This document shows, one piece after another, positions 17,453-25,664 of a stretch of DNA of 44,593 bases. A model generated the notes under the pieces. It ran no database searches, was not told where the DNA came from, and was given only the letters and a program-made list of their open reading frames with translations. The stretch is from assembly GCA_003149915.1 (NCBI GenBank), contig QAMK01000015.1, forward strand, positions 1 through 44,593, in the 5' to 3' direction. The position numbers and the translations under genes were made by a program. Origin of the DNA: Bacillota bacterium. GTDB taxonomy: Bacteria > Bacillota_I > Bacilli_A > RF39 > UBA660. Within the stretch, counting starts at the first letter, position 1. Each line of letters begins with the position of its first letter.

Positions 17453-17946
17453 TGAGTCCAAAACATGCTTATCGCGATTTAAAAATCTGTTCTAAAGATT
17501 GCCTATGTTTATTTGTATGTCCGACAGGTGCCGCTGATAATGAAACTGGTCAAATCGATTTCGAAAAGTGTATCGGCTGTGGTGCTTGTGCTGAGGCTTG
17601 TCCTTCTAAGGCAATTTCGATGTTACCTAGAAAGTATCCACCGCAACAGAAGAAAAATGAAGAAGTGCTAGGTGCTTTATCGAAAGTCGTTCGTTCGAAA
17701 GTGGAGGAAGTTCGTATGTTTCATTTTTTATTGGAACATGCAACTACGGACGAAGAGAAAAAACTATGGAAAGCATTGATTCATTCCAATCAAGTCGTCG
17801 AAGAAGATTTGATGAGAGAATCCGGTTATATGCTTCCGCAAAGTAGCAACACGCGGGAATTTTTACAAAACATTCGTTCTTATGTACCAGAATTGCTGCA
17901 AAAAAAGGTTAACCAATTATTAGAAAAATTAGTAGTAAACGATTAG
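17452..17946 (+). CDS. Ferredoxin-type 4Fe-4S protein with helical C-terminal domain
   Basis: 164 residues. The second cluster motif is canonical, Cys40-x2-Cys43-x2-Cys46-x3-Cys50-Pro (CIGCGACAEACP). The first is unusual, Cys13-x3-Cys17-x-Cys19-x3-Cys23-Pro (CSKDCLCLFVCP). Residues ~75-164 form a helical domain (FHFLLEHATTDEEKKLWKAL) like that found in rubrerythrin-associated proteins. GGAGGTGG precedes the ATG, which overlaps the upstream stop (TAATG), so the two proteins are made together and probably form an electron-transfer pair. The longer frame from 17350 is rejected because it would run inside the previous gene. Confidence 0.85.
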   Translation: MSPKHAYRDLKICSKDCLCLFVCPTGAADNETGQIDFEKCIGCGACAEACPSKAISMLPRKYPPQQKKNEEVLGALSKVVRSKVEEVRMFHFLLEHATTDEEKKLWKALIHSNQVVEEDLMRESGYMLPQSSNTREFLQNIRSYVPELLQKKVNQLLEKLVVND

Positions 17947-17965
17947 GAACTTTTGTTCCTTTTTT
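17945..17965 (+). terminator. Terminator of the rubredoxin/ferredoxin operon
   Basis: AGGAAC-TTTT-GTTCCT followed by T5. Confidence 0.75.
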
Positions 17966-17966
17966 A

Positions 17967-17997
17967 TTGACTTAGAGTGTACTTTAAGTTGTACAAT
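17967..17997 (+). promoter_or_regulatory. MerR-family operator in a 19-bp-spacer promoter
   Basis: TTGACT (17967-17972) and TACAAT (17992-17997) are separated by 19 bases, the long spacer typical of MerR-controlled promoters. The spacer holds the dyad ACTTAGAGT-gt-ACTTTAAGT (17970-17989), a one-mismatch palindrome nearly identical to the known operator of AdhR/NmlR-type MerR regulators (aldehyde, electrophile and thiol stress). In Bacillus subtilis AdhR is known to control a carboxymuconolactone decarboxylase-family gene, as here. No MerR gene lies in the window. Confidence 0.8.
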
Positions 17998-18031
17998 ATA
18001 TTTGGTTTTTATGATAAAGGAGGAATTGATT

Positions 18032-18355
18032 ATGGTTAAACAAACTGCAGGAAGAGATCAATTAGGAGATTTTGCTCCTAAATTCGCAGAATTAAATGAC
18101 GATGTATTATTTGGACAAGTTTGGTCTAGAGAAGACAAGTTATCTTTAAGAGATCGCTCTATGATTACTGTTGTTGCTTTGATGAGTAAAGGAATTTTAG
18201 ATTCCAGTTTGAAAAGTCATTTAATAAATGCCAAAAAGAATGGTATTGCGAAAGAAGAAATGGCCGAAATTATTACGCATGCTGCTTTCTATGCTGGATG
18301 GCCAAATGCTTGGGCCGTGTTCCGTATGGCAAAAGAAGTTTACGAGGATGAGTAA
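18032..18355 (+). CDS. Carboxymuconolactone decarboxylase (AhpD-like) family protein
   Basis: 107 residues of the CMD/AhpD all-helical fold: LSLRDRSMITVVALMSKG, then EEMAEIITHAAFYAGWPNAW, the family's H-x3-YAGWP signature. The CxxC pair of true AhpD peroxidases is absent, so it is not a classical alkylhydroperoxidase. Members of this short class are often stress-induced and accompany cupins and flavodoxins. The start at 18032 follows AAAGGAGG; the ATG at 18011 lies upstream of that site. It is the first gene of a four-gene operon running to 19764, under the MerR-type promoter. Confidence 0.9.
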   Translation: MVKQTAGRDQLGDFAPKFAELNDDVLFGQVWSREDKLSLRDRSMITVVALMSKGILDSSLKSHLINAKKNGIAKEEMAEIITHAAFYAGWPNAWAVFRMAKEVYEDE

Positions 18356-18361
18356 TAATTT

Positions 18362-18820
18362 ATGAAACGAAGCGCCGGCATCTTGTTGTACAAAAAAGAA
18401 GAGAACGAGATATTTGTTTTGTTAGCACATTTTGGTGGACCGTACTGGCAAAATAAAGACATCGGTGGATGGTCTTTACAAAAAGGAATTGTAGAAGAAG
18501 GCGAAAAGATTGTTACTTCGGCAAGAAGAGAAGTCAGAGAGGAAACGAACTTGCAGATTCCAGAGGGAATTCACTATTTGGCATCTAGGAAAGTATCGAA
18601 ACACAAATTGGTCATCATGTTTTATACATATTTTGATGGCGACTTATCTAGTTTTAAGAGCAATACTTTTCAAAAGGAATGGCCAAAACATTCTGGACAA
18701 ATGAAAGAGTTTCCTGAGATGGACCAAATTAGATGGTTTTCTCTTCGTGATGCAAAGAAGTATATTCATCCCACACAACGGTTCTTTTTAGAACGATTAG
18801 AAGAGAAATTACAGGTATAG
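18362..18820 (+). CDS. Nudix hydrolase
   Basis: 152 residues. The Nudix box G-x5-E-x7-R-E-V-x-E-E-x-N-L is read in GIVEEGEKIVTSARREVREE plus TNL; the usual second Gly is Asn. The opening MKRSAGILLYKKEENEI and WSLQKG are typical of the small MutT-like branch acting on nucleoside diphosphate-linked substrates; the substrate is unknown. It starts 6 bases after the CMD gene with only a weak ribosome site, so it probably depends on coupling to upstream translation. It ends 12 bases before the flavodoxin gene. Confidence 0.9.
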   Translation: MKRSAGILLYKKEENEIFVLLAHFGGPYWQNKDIGGWSLQKGIVEEGEKIVTSARREVREETNLQIPEGIHYLASRKVSKHKLVIMFYTYFDGDLSSFKSNTFQKEWPKHSGQMKEFPEMDQIRWFSLRDAKKYIHPTQRFFLERLEEKLQV

Positions 18821-18832
18821 GAAGGAATTTAT

Positions 18833-19324
18833 ATGACAGATACGTTAGTTATTTATTACAGTTATACTGGAAATAGTAAAAAAGTTGCAAATTATGTAAA
18901 GGAAAAATTAGGTGCTGATATTTTAGAGTTAGAGCCAAAGATTCCATTTTCTGATGACTATGATGCTGTTGTGGAAGAGTGGCAAAATAACGATATTAAA
19001 CGAGACGTGGAAATTAAAGATGTGACAATCAATTTATCACAATACTCTAAAATCGTTTTGATTACGTGTACTTGGTGGTATGGCATCAGTCCCGTCATGA
19101 AGAAGTTTTTGAAAGAGTACGACTTGTCTTCTAAAGACGTCATCGTCGCTAGTAGCAATGCCGGTTGGCTTGGTCATTGTTTTAAAGATTATGAGTCATT
19201 ATTGCCAAATGCACATATCAAAGGAGAACTAAATTTGGTATTTTCAGCAGATGAAGATAAACGAGATCAGATGGTAACTTCACAAAGTGAAGTCGATGCT
19301 TGGATTGAAAAATTAAATTGTTAG
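18833..19324 (+). CDS. Flavodoxin-family protein
   Basis: 163 residues. YYSYTGNSKKVA near the N-terminus is the FMN phosphate-binding loop, and TCTWWYGISPVMKKFL and SSNAGWLGH are the two other FMN-contacting loops of the flavodoxin_4/WrbA-like branch. It probably serves as a stress-induced electron carrier or quinone/aldehyde reductase partner of the operon. GGAAGGA lies six bases before the ATG. The coding region ends at the ribosome site of the cupin gene. Confidence 0.9.
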   Translation: MTDTLVIYYSYTGNSKKVANYVKEKLGADILELEPKIPFSDDYDAVVEEWQNNDIKRDVEIKDVTINLSQYSKIVLITCTWWYGISPVMKKFLKEYDLSSKDVIVASSNAGWLGHCFKDYESLLPNAHIKGELNLVFSADEDKRDQMVTSQSEVDAWIEKLNC

Positions 19325-19335
19325 GAGGTATGAAA

Positions 19336-19764
19336 ATGAACGAAAAAGAATTTGAAACAGAAAATGTATTTGGACTAGGACGACCAAACGATGCTTTTGC
19401 ACAATATTTTATTGGTAAAAGTTATTTAAATCCGCTTACGGATCCTAGTAAGACATCTTTGTTTTTAGCAAATGTAACGTTTGAACCAGGATGCAGAAAC
19501 AATTGGCACATCCACCATGCTAGCGGCGGTGGTGGCCAAATCCTAATTTGTACGGCCGGATTCGGATGGTACCAAGAAGAAGGAAAACCAGCACAAAGTT
19601 TAAAACCAGGTGATGTTGTAACGATTCCTGCTAACGTCAAACACTGGCATGGTGCAAAGAAAGATTCTTGGTTTAGTCACATTGCAATTGAAGTTCCTGG
19701 TGAAGAAACTTCTAATGAATGGTGCGAACCTGTTACAGATGAAGAATATAACCAATTAGGTTAA
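19336..19764 (+). CDS. Cupin-domain protein
   Basis: 142 residues of a single cupin barrel. Metal ligands are visible in NNWHIHHASGGGGQILI (His, His, Gln) and in VKHWHGA (His). The family is often encoded beside or fused to carboxymuconolactone decarboxylase domains, as in this operon. Enzymatic activity (lyase, isomerase or dioxygenase) cannot be told. The start at 19336 is chosen because AGGAGG (19323-19328) is seven bases upstream; the ATG codons at 19318 and 19330 are on or against that site. A terminator follows directly. Confidence 0.9.
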   Translation: MNEKEFETENVFGLGRPNDAFAQYFIGKSYLNPLTDPSKTSLFLANVTFEPGCRNNWHIHHASGGGGQILICTAGFGWYQEEGKPAQSLKPGDVVTIPANVKHWHGAKKDSWFSHIAIEVPGEETSNEWCEPVTDEEYNQLG

Positions 19765-19770
19765 AATAGA

Positions 19771-19798
19771 AAGTTCTCTGAATTGAAGAGGACTTTTT
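19771..19798 (+). terminator. Terminator of the CMD-cupin operon
   Basis: AAGTTCTCT-GAATTGA-AGAGGACTT, 9 bp with one G-U pair, then T-rich sequence. Confidence 0.8.
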
Positions 19799-19833
19799 GT
19801 TTGTATGTTTATTTTTGTAATCCTCGAATTTTG

Positions 19834-19842
19834 TGTTATACT
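19834..19842 (+). promoter_or_regulatory. Extended -10 promoter of the dehydrogenase gene
   Basis: TG-T-TATACT, 29 bases before the start codon. Confidence 0.55.
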
Positions 19843-19871
19843 TTTATTGTTGATAATAGGGAGGTATTTAT

Positions 19872-20759
19872 ATGAAGGATTATTTTGGTTATCAAGACAA
19901 AGTCTGTGTTGTAACAGGTGCATCATCTGGTATGGGAAAAGCTACTGTTGAGATGCTTGTCAATTTAGGAGCAAAGGTTTATGCTATCGACATGAATCCA
20001 TGTCCTGTTTCAGGCATCACTCAGTTTTTAAAATGCAATTTAGCAAAAAAGGAAGAAATCGACGAGACGTTTAAACAACTTCCAGAGCATATCGATTGTT
20101 TCTTTGGAGTTGCTGGGCTATCTGGTTCTAAGACCGATTATCGTACGACGTTTGATTGTAATTATACAGCAAATATGTATATGACATTGAACTATTTAAA
20201 GACTCGTATGAGTAAAGGTGGTGCGATCGTATATTGTACATCTACTGCTGGATTAGAATGGAAACGTTTTAAAAAGGAACAAAACAAAGTAGTTCATGCA
20301 TCCACTTGGGAAGAAGTTGTTGCTGCTACAGCAAAACTTGCAAAGAAAGCACCTGCCACGTTTGCTTACATGTACTCTAAAAGATGCTTGTCACAGTTTG
20401 CTTGTGAACAAGCTGTCGAATTTGCAAAATTAGGCATTCGTATCAACAACGTTTTACCTGGTTCTACAAATACAGGAATGAAACAAGAGTTTCAAGATAT
20501 GGTCGGTAGTGAAGAAAATTTGATTGCTCAAGCGGGTCTTGCTGGACGTCTTGCTACGCCAGAAGAGATGGCTGCACCTATGGTATTTTTAAATTCTCCG
20601 ATGGCATCCTTTATCGTAGGAGTAGATCTTGTCGTAGATTATGCTGATACTTGTCTAAAAGAACTAGGATTAAAGAAAAACCTAGAAGCTGTTTCTGCAA
20701 CCAATCCAATTATTTGTGCTATGGCAAAAAAGATGATGGCAAAATCTTCTAAGCAATAA
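19872..20759 (+). CDS. Short-chain dehydrogenase of the 3-alpha-hydroxysteroid dehydrogenase/carbonyl reductase type
   Basis: 295 residues. The NAD(P)-binding TGASSGMG (15-22) and catalytic Ser124, Tyr166 and Lys170 (YMYSK) are present. The ~40-residue gap between the catalytic Ser and Tyr is far longer than the usual ~13. A similar insertion marks the bacterial 3-alpha-HSD/carbonyl reductase branch, hence the subgroup call. The sequence ends in a Lys-rich tail beyond the usual SDR length. Steroid or bile-acid oxidation would suit a gut organism, but other carbonyl substrates are equally possible. GGGAGGT precedes the ATG. The gene has its own promoter and terminator, so it is not part of the MerR operon. 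Confidence 0.85.
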   Translation: MKDYFGYQDKVCVVTGASSGMGKATVEMLVNLGAKVYAIDMNPCPVSGITQFLKCNLAKKEEIDETFKQLPEHIDCFFGVAGLSGSKTDYRTTFDCNYTANMYMTLNYLKTRMSKGGAIVYCTSTAGLEWKRFKKEQNKVVHASTWEEVVAATAKLAKKAPATFAYMYSKRCLSQFACEQAVEFAKLGIRINNVLPGSTNTGMKQEFQDMVGSEENLIAQAGLAGRLATPEEMAAPMVFLNSPMASFIVGVDLVVDYADTCLKELGLKKNLEAVSATNPIICAMAKKMMAKSSKQ

Positions 20760-20763
20760 ATAG

Positions 20764-20785
20764 AAAGGGCTACGGCTCTTTTTTT
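20764..20785 (+). terminator. Terminator of the dehydrogenase gene
   Basis: AAAGGGC-TACG-GCTCTTT (one G-U pair) with a T-run. Confidence 0.75.
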
Positions 20786-20786
20786 A

Positions 20787-20795
20787 TGTTATACT
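20787..20795 (+). promoter_or_regulatory. Extended -10 promoter of the ABC exporter operon
   Basis: TG-T-TATACT directly after the preceding terminator. Confidence 0.55.
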
Positions 20796-20826
20796 ATTTG
20801 TAGTTTTATGTAAGGAGGGTGAGATA

Positions 20827-22638
20827 ATGCCTAAGAAGTCGAAATATTCTATTTTATCCAATGTTTTTTATATGATTCATTATACTTGGAAGAAACACGA
20901 AAAAAAGGTCTTATTTGGTACTTTTTTAATTATTTTAGGGCGAGTTGCTATTCATTTGTTGGAACTTTATATATCGCCAGTTGTGATTCAAATGCTGGAA
21001 ACACAAGTTTCATTTTTACAGTTTTCAGAGACATTATTACTTTTCTTATTAGGTTTGTTTGTAGCAAAAGGGCTTGTTTCTTATATGACACAAGTTATTA
21101 AATATTCTAAGATTACGATTCGAATGGAACTTGTAGCAGATATCAATCAAAAAGAAATGACGACATCTTATCCCAATGTTTTAGATAAACATTTTTGGAA
21201 TTTGGGAAATGAAACACGTCGTGCTGTGAACAGTAACAGTAGTGCTACAGAATTCATTTGGACAGTTTTAACTGATCTTTTTGTGCAAGCTATTTGTTTC
21301 GTTGTTTTTTTATATTTATTGTCGACATTCAATTTGTGGATTTTAATTATAATTGTTGTATTTTCCCTTGTTTCTTACTTTTTAAATCTTAGTGTTTCTC
21401 GATTTGAATATCAACATCGTGACGAAGAAGGAGAAATGTTAAAAAAAGTTTCTTATCAAACGAGATTGGGCGAAAATCGGTCTTTAGCCAAAGAAATTCG
21501 TATATTTGGAATTCAAAATTGGTTAGATGAAATTACAACTCAAGTTTTTTCTATTCATGAAGGCTTTCGACGGAAACTCCAAAAACGATATCTGTTTTCT
21601 AGAATTGTAAATTTGTTATTGATTTTTTTGCGAGATGCTATTTCTTATGTGTTTCTAATTAATTCTTTTATGAATCATAATATTTCGTTAGCAGAATTTT
21701 TATTGTACCTTTCTACCATTAATACATTTGCCAGTTGGGTGACTGGTCTTTTGGATCAATTATACTCTTTGTCTCAAATTAGTAATGATATCTCTATCGT
21801 ACGAGAATTTTTAGAATATCCAGAGCCCTTTTTGTTGGATAGTGTTGAAGCGTTTCCTCATTCCCAAAATGGTTTATATGAAATTCGTTTTGAACATGTT
21901 TACTACCGTTATCCCAATGCGAAAGACTATGCTTTGAAAGACATTAACTTATGCATCTCTCCTGGTGAAAAACTTGCTATTGTCGGTTTGAATGGGGCAG
22001 GAAAGTCGACTTTAATTTTAATCTTATGTGGGTTGTTATCTCCTACAAAAGGGAAAGTTTTATTGAATGGTAATGATATTTCGCAGTTTAATCGGACGGA
22101 TTATTACTCGTTGTTTGCTGCTGTTTTTCAAAAAAATATGGTGCTTCCAGGAACGATTGCCATGAATGTTGCTCAATCTCATGATATCGATTATAAGAGA
22201 GTAGAGGAATGTATTCAAAAAGCAGATTTGACTAAAAAAATCAAGTCTTTACCAAAAGGGCTGCAATCAAAATTAAATCGTACAATTTATCACGATGCAA
22301 TCGATTTATCTGGTGGAGAATTTCAACGTCTGTTTTTAGCGAGAGCGTTATATAAACCCGCTTCCATCTTAGTATTGGATGAACCGACTGCTGCTTTAGA
22401 CCCTATTGCAGAATCCGAGTTGTATCAGGAGTACAATCATTTAACGCAAAATTACACCTCCATTTTTATTTCGCATCGTCTTGCCTCGACGCAATTTTGT
22501 GATCGTATTTTGTTTATAAAAGATGGTTCGATTCAAGAAGAGGGAACTCACGATGAGTTGTTAAAGAAGAATGGCTCTTACCGAAAGCTATATGATATTC
22601 AAAGTAAATATTATCAGGGAGGTGATGAAGATGCGTAA
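20827..22638 (+). CDS. ABC exporter half-transporter, subunit 1
   Basis: 603 residues: an N-terminal membrane domain of about six helices (residues ~20-320) and a C-terminal ATPase. Walker A GLNGAGKST begins at Gly387, the signature is LSGGEFQRL (from residue 494), and Walker B is LVLDEPTAALDP. Together with the next gene it forms a heterodimeric ABC-B-type exporter of lipids, peptides or drugs; the substrate is unknown. Both sites look catalytically complete, unlike many heterodimers with one degenerate site. TAAGGAGGGTGA precedes the ATG. It overlaps the next gene by 8 bases. Confidence 0.93.
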   Translation: MPKKSKYSILSNVFYMIHYTWKKHEKKVLFGTFLIILGRVAIHLLELYISPVVIQMLETQVSFLQFSETLLLFLLGLFVAKGLVSYMTQVIKYSKITIRMELVADINQKEMTTSYPNVLDKHFWNLGNETRRAVNSNSSATEFIWTVLTDLFVQAICFVVFLYLLSTFNLWILIIIVVFSLVSYFLNLSVSRFEYQHRDEEGEMLKKVSYQTRLGENRSLAKEIRIFGIQNWLDEITTQVFSIHEGFRRKLQKRYLFSRIVNLLLIFLRDAISYVFLINSFMNHNISLAEFLLYLSTINTFASWVTGLLDQLYSLSQISNDISIVREFLEYPEPFLLDSVEAFPHSQNGLYEIRFEHVYYRYPNAKDYALKDINLCISPGEKLAIVGLNGAGKSTLILILCGLLSPTKGKVLLNGNDISQFNRTDYYSLFAAVFQKNMVLPGTIAMNVAQSHDIDYKRVEECIQKADLTKKIKSLPKGLQSKLNRTIYHDAIDLSGGEFQRLFLARALYKPASILVLDEPTAALDPIAESELYQEYNHLTQNYTSIFISHRLASTQFCDRILFIKDGSIQEEGTHDELLKKNGSYRKLYDIQSKYYQGGDEDA

Positions 22639-24499
22639 ACAGAAAATTTCATGGAAAGATACATGGAAATGGAACTATAAGAGTTACCGTTATTTGTTTC
22701 ATAAGTATCCAAAAATGTTCTTATCTCGTCTTTTATCTATTGTTTGGGATTCTGTTACGCCTTATGTTACCATTTATCTTTCGGCTCGGGTAATTGCCAA
22801 TTTGACGGAATCCGTACCAAGGGATACATTGGTTCAATCTGTTATTGTTTTACTGATTTCTTCTTTTGTAATTGGGTTAGTATCTATTTTATTCAAACGT
22901 TGGAAATCGATTGAAGGAGATTGTATTTCGAATAAAATTCTTTTTCTTTTGACACATAAGTTAACGGAATTGGATTATTCTGATTACGAAAATGCTGATA
23001 TATATGGAATTTATCAAAATATTATTCAATATGACAGAGGTCCTGGTTTTGGGCTTCATCGCGTTTATCGAGATTTTGAAAATTTGATTTCTAGTATTTT
23101 TGTTTTACTTGGTGGTATTTCATTAACGGTATCGTTGTTTGTTATTCCTGTTCCTGATTTTGCATCGGTATGGGGAATTTTAAATCATCCACTGTTTATA
23201 CTTTTTGTTATTATTTTATTTCTTATTGTTTCGTTGTTACCTTCTTTTTGTGTTACCAAAGCAGAGTCTTATTTCTTATCTGCTGATGATCATACATTGG
23301 CAAATCGATTGTTTGGATTTTACGGATTTATAGGATTTAACGACGAATATGCAGGGGATATGCGCATTTACCGTCAAGATCAAATTTGTGAAAAATACAA
23401 TCGAGATAACACTGGTGCTTTTGGTTCTCATGGTAAGAATGCAAAATTATCTCGTGGAATTGTTGGTGTATGGTACGTTCTTTCGACGTTTTTTGAAGAG
23501 CTTTTTACCGGTTTTGTGTATTTATTTGTTTGTTTTAAATCGTTAGCTGGGGCATTTGGAGTTGGTGCTGTTACGCAGTATATCGGTGCGATTACTAAAT
23601 TTTCTAGTGGATTATCTTTATTCTCTAGCACTTTGGGATCGATGAGGAACAATACTCCATTTTTGAAAATAGTGTTTTCTTTGCTAGACCGGAAAACGAC
23701 AACTTACATTGGAACTAGAAAATTAGATCCAAACCAATTTTCTTCTTATCAGTTAGAATTTCGGGATGTTTCTTTTCGTTATCCTGGTGCTGATACGTAT
23801 GCTCTTCAACATATTTCTTTACAGGTGCCAATCGGTAAGAAAATTGCCATTGTAGGTCCAAACGGAAGTGGTAAAACTACTTTTATTAAATTACTTTGTC
23901 GTCTATATGAACCAACAGAGGGCGAGATTCTGTTAAATGGCATTAATATTAAAGAATATGATTATCAAAATTATTTAGCTTGTCTATCCGTTATATTTCA
24001 AGACTTTTCTCTTTTGGCATATACAATAGGAGAGAACATTACTTTTTCTCATCAATATAATTCGGAAAAAGTGAAGAAAAGTCTTCATAAAGCACATCTT
24101 TATAAAGAGTTTCCGAATGGATTAGATACGTATCTGTCACAGAAATTTGATGGCTCTGGTGTTTCTACTTCAGGAGGAGAAGAGCAAAAATTAGCCATTG
24201 CAAGAGCCATTTATAAAGATTCTCCATTGATGATTTTGGACGAACCGACTGCTTCCTTAGATCCGATTTCGGAAGCAGAAATTTATGAGAATTTTAATGA
24301 AATTTCTAATCATAAAACTACGATATACATTAGTCATCGCTTGTCTTCTTGTCATTTTTGTGATGTCATTGTGGTATTTCAAGAAGGAAAAATCGTTCAA
24401 GTTGGTAGGCATTCGGAACTACTTCAAGAAACCGATGGTATGTATGCAAAACTTTGGCATGCACAAGCACAGTATTATACGAAGGAAGTTACCGAATGA
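22631..24499 (+). CDS. ABC exporter half-transporter, subunit 2
   Basis: 622 residues with the same layout as subunit 1: a membrane domain of about six helices (residues ~40-340) then an ATPase with Walker A GPNGSGKTT (from Gly409), signature TSGGEEQKLA and Walker B MILDEPTASLDP. The signature starts with Thr-Ser-Gly-Gly rather than Leu-Ser-Gly-Gly. The start at 22631 is chosen because GGGAGGTG lies six bases upstream; the frame from 22571 would overlap subunit 1 by 68 bases. Overlap with subunit 1 indicates coupled translation and a 1:1 complex. No precursor peptide gene was seen nearby. Confidence 0.92.
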   Translation: MRKQKISWKDTWKWNYKSYRYLFHKYPKMFLSRLLSIVWDSVTPYVTIYLSARVIANLTESVPRDTLVQSVIVLLISSFVIGLVSILFKRWKSIEGDCISNKILFLLTHKLTELDYSDYENADIYGIYQNIIQYDRGPGFGLHRVYRDFENLISSIFVLLGGISLTVSLFVIPVPDFASVWGILNHPLFILFVIILFLIVSLLPSFCVTKAESYFLSADDHTLANRLFGFYGFIGFNDEYAGDMRIYRQDQICEKYNRDNTGAFGSHGKNAKLSRGIVGVWYVLSTFFEELFTGFVYLFVCFKSLAGAFGVGAVTQYIGAITKFSSGLSLFSSTLGSMRNNTPFLKIVFSLLDRKTTTYIGTRKLDPNQFSSYQLEFRDVSFRYPGADTYALQHISLQVPIGKKIAIVGPNGSGKTTFIKLLCRLYEPTEGEILLNGINIKEYDYQNYLACLSVIFQDFSLLAYTIGENITFSHQYNSEKVKKSLHKAHLYKEFPNGLDTYLSQKFDGSGVSTSGGEEQKLAIARAIYKDSPLMILDEPTASLDPISEAEIYENFNEISNHKTTIYISHRLSSCHFCDVIVVFQEGKIVQVGRHSELLQETDGMYAKLWHAQAQYYTKEVTE

Positions 24500-24510
24500 T
24501 TCCATAAGAG

Positions 24511-24529
24511 AAGAGCGTATGCTCTTTTT
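24511..24529 (+). terminator. Terminator of the ABC exporter operon
   Basis: AAGAGC-GTAT-GCTCTT followed by T-rich sequence. Confidence 0.75.
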
Positions 24530-24686
24530 CTTTTGCTTGCAATGTTCATGTTGCTTTTATTACTTAGGTATTCTTTTCAACAACAATATAATTTGAAATG
24601 GTTAATAATATAAGTAGGATATTCAGGACGGGAATGATAATTGGCTGTTTTGTTTGGATTATATTGGTAGAAAGAAGGGATACATC

Positions 24687-25355
24687 ATGAGGAGGTTAAA
24701 TATTTTTGTGGATGAGACTGGCGAATTTGGCTTTGATAATGGTTCTTCAGAGTTATATGGAGTTTCTTTTACTTTTCATGAACAAGATTCCAATATTACC
24801 TTTGAACTTAATCGATTAAATGAAAAACTAGCAAAGATTGGTTATACTGATATGATTCATATGGCTGATTTGATTATGCATAGAGGAGATTATAAGAATT
24901 ATAGTATCCAAACAAGAAAAAGTATTTTTAATGCAATTTATCAATTTTCAAGAAGAATTCCTGTTCAATATCAAACTATTATGATAGACAAAAGATACTC
25001 TGATAATAAAATGGTATTGAGAAGACAATTGTCTAGTGAAATTAATAAAATGATTCGAATTCATAAAGATTTTTTTGATAAGTTTGATAAAATTGTCCTG
25101 TACTATGATAATGGTCAGGAAACATTAGGGATTGTATTAGATTCTATTTTCTCTCAATTTGATGGATTTGAACACAAAGTAAATTTTAACCATAAGGAAA
25201 AACGATTATTTCAAGTTTCTGATATGTTGACGTATATTGATAAGTACGATTATAAATATAAAAATAAACTTAAATTTGCAAAAGCTGAGATGTATTTTTT
25301 TACAAATGATGAAATTCGAAAAATACTGAAAGAACTTAACAAAAAAAGATTTTAA
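24687..25355 (+). CDS. DUF3800-family protein (RNase H-like fold)
   Basis: 222 residues. The family's N-terminal NIFVDETGEFG (Asp9, Glu10) and C-terminal LFQVSDMLTYID (Gln176-Leu181) are both present, and VLYYDNGQE lies between them. DUF3800 proteins have an RNase H-like fold with acidic metal ligands and are common in variable, phage- or island-associated DNA; their activity is unproven. The start at 24687 follows AAGAAGG by eight bases. It is a lone gene between two terminators, with lower G+C than its neighbours by eye, so horizontal acquisition is plausible. Confidence 0.85.
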   Translation: MRRLNIFVDETGEFGFDNGSSELYGVSFTFHEQDSNITFELNRLNEKLAKIGYTDMIHMADLIMHRGDYKNYSIQTRKSIFNAIYQFSRRIPVQYQTIMIDKRYSDNKMVLRRQLSSEINKMIRIHKDFFDKFDKIVLYYDNGQETLGIVLDSIFSQFDGFEHKVNFNHKEKRLFQVSDMLTYIDKYDYKYKNKLKFAKAEMYFFTNDEIRKILKELNKKRF

Positions 25356-25364
25356 TATAATAAA

Positions 25365-25388
25365 AAAGACAACCGATGGTTGTCTTTC
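25365..25388 (+). terminator. Terminator of the DUF3800 gene
   Basis: AAAGACAACC-GAT-GGTTGTCTTT, a perfect 10-bp stem. Confidence 0.85.
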
Positions 25389-25391
25389 TGC

Positions 25392-25404
25392 GGCGCTTGG
25401 CGCC
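25392..25404. repeat. Short GC-rich palindrome
   Basis: GGCGC-TTG-GCGCC, strikingly GC-rich for this DNA and 4 bases past the terminator. Role unknown. Confidence 0.5.
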
Positions 25405-25443
25405 AACACGGGTTTGATCCATTAAATTTTTAATAGACCAAGG

Positions 25444-25461
25444 TGTAGATATTTATCTACA
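25444..25461. repeat. 8-2-8 inverted repeat, possible operator
   Basis: TGTAGATA-TT-TATCTACA is a perfect dyad in the 309-base gap 25356-25664. It could be a protein-binding site. Apart from this, the terminator, the GC palindrome and the promoter at 25617-25625, I see nothing in the gap. Confidence 0.4.
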
Positions 25462-25616
25462 TTTATATTATATGTCCGTTTCGATATGATTATATCAAGG
25501 GAATGTCTTTTTGTAAATGTTTTAATTGCATTTTTTGTTTAATATTTTAAGTTTGAGAGTATTTAAAAATATATCTTTCAATGTATGGAATTGCTACAAA
25601 TTTGTTTGATGAATTG

Positions 25617-25625
25617 TGGTATAAT
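25617..25625 (+). promoter_or_regulatory. Extended -10 promoter of the DUF2130 gene
   Basis: TG-G-TATAAT, 39 bases before the start codon. Confidence 0.7.
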
Positions 25626-25664
25626 TATGACAGTTAGTAGCAACAAGAAAAGGGAGTGTTATCT

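Noticed and set aside
25390..25425. tRNA fragment (GGGTTTGATCC resembles a T-arm)
   Set aside because: No matching T-stem or acceptor stem can be formed, and no CCA end is present.
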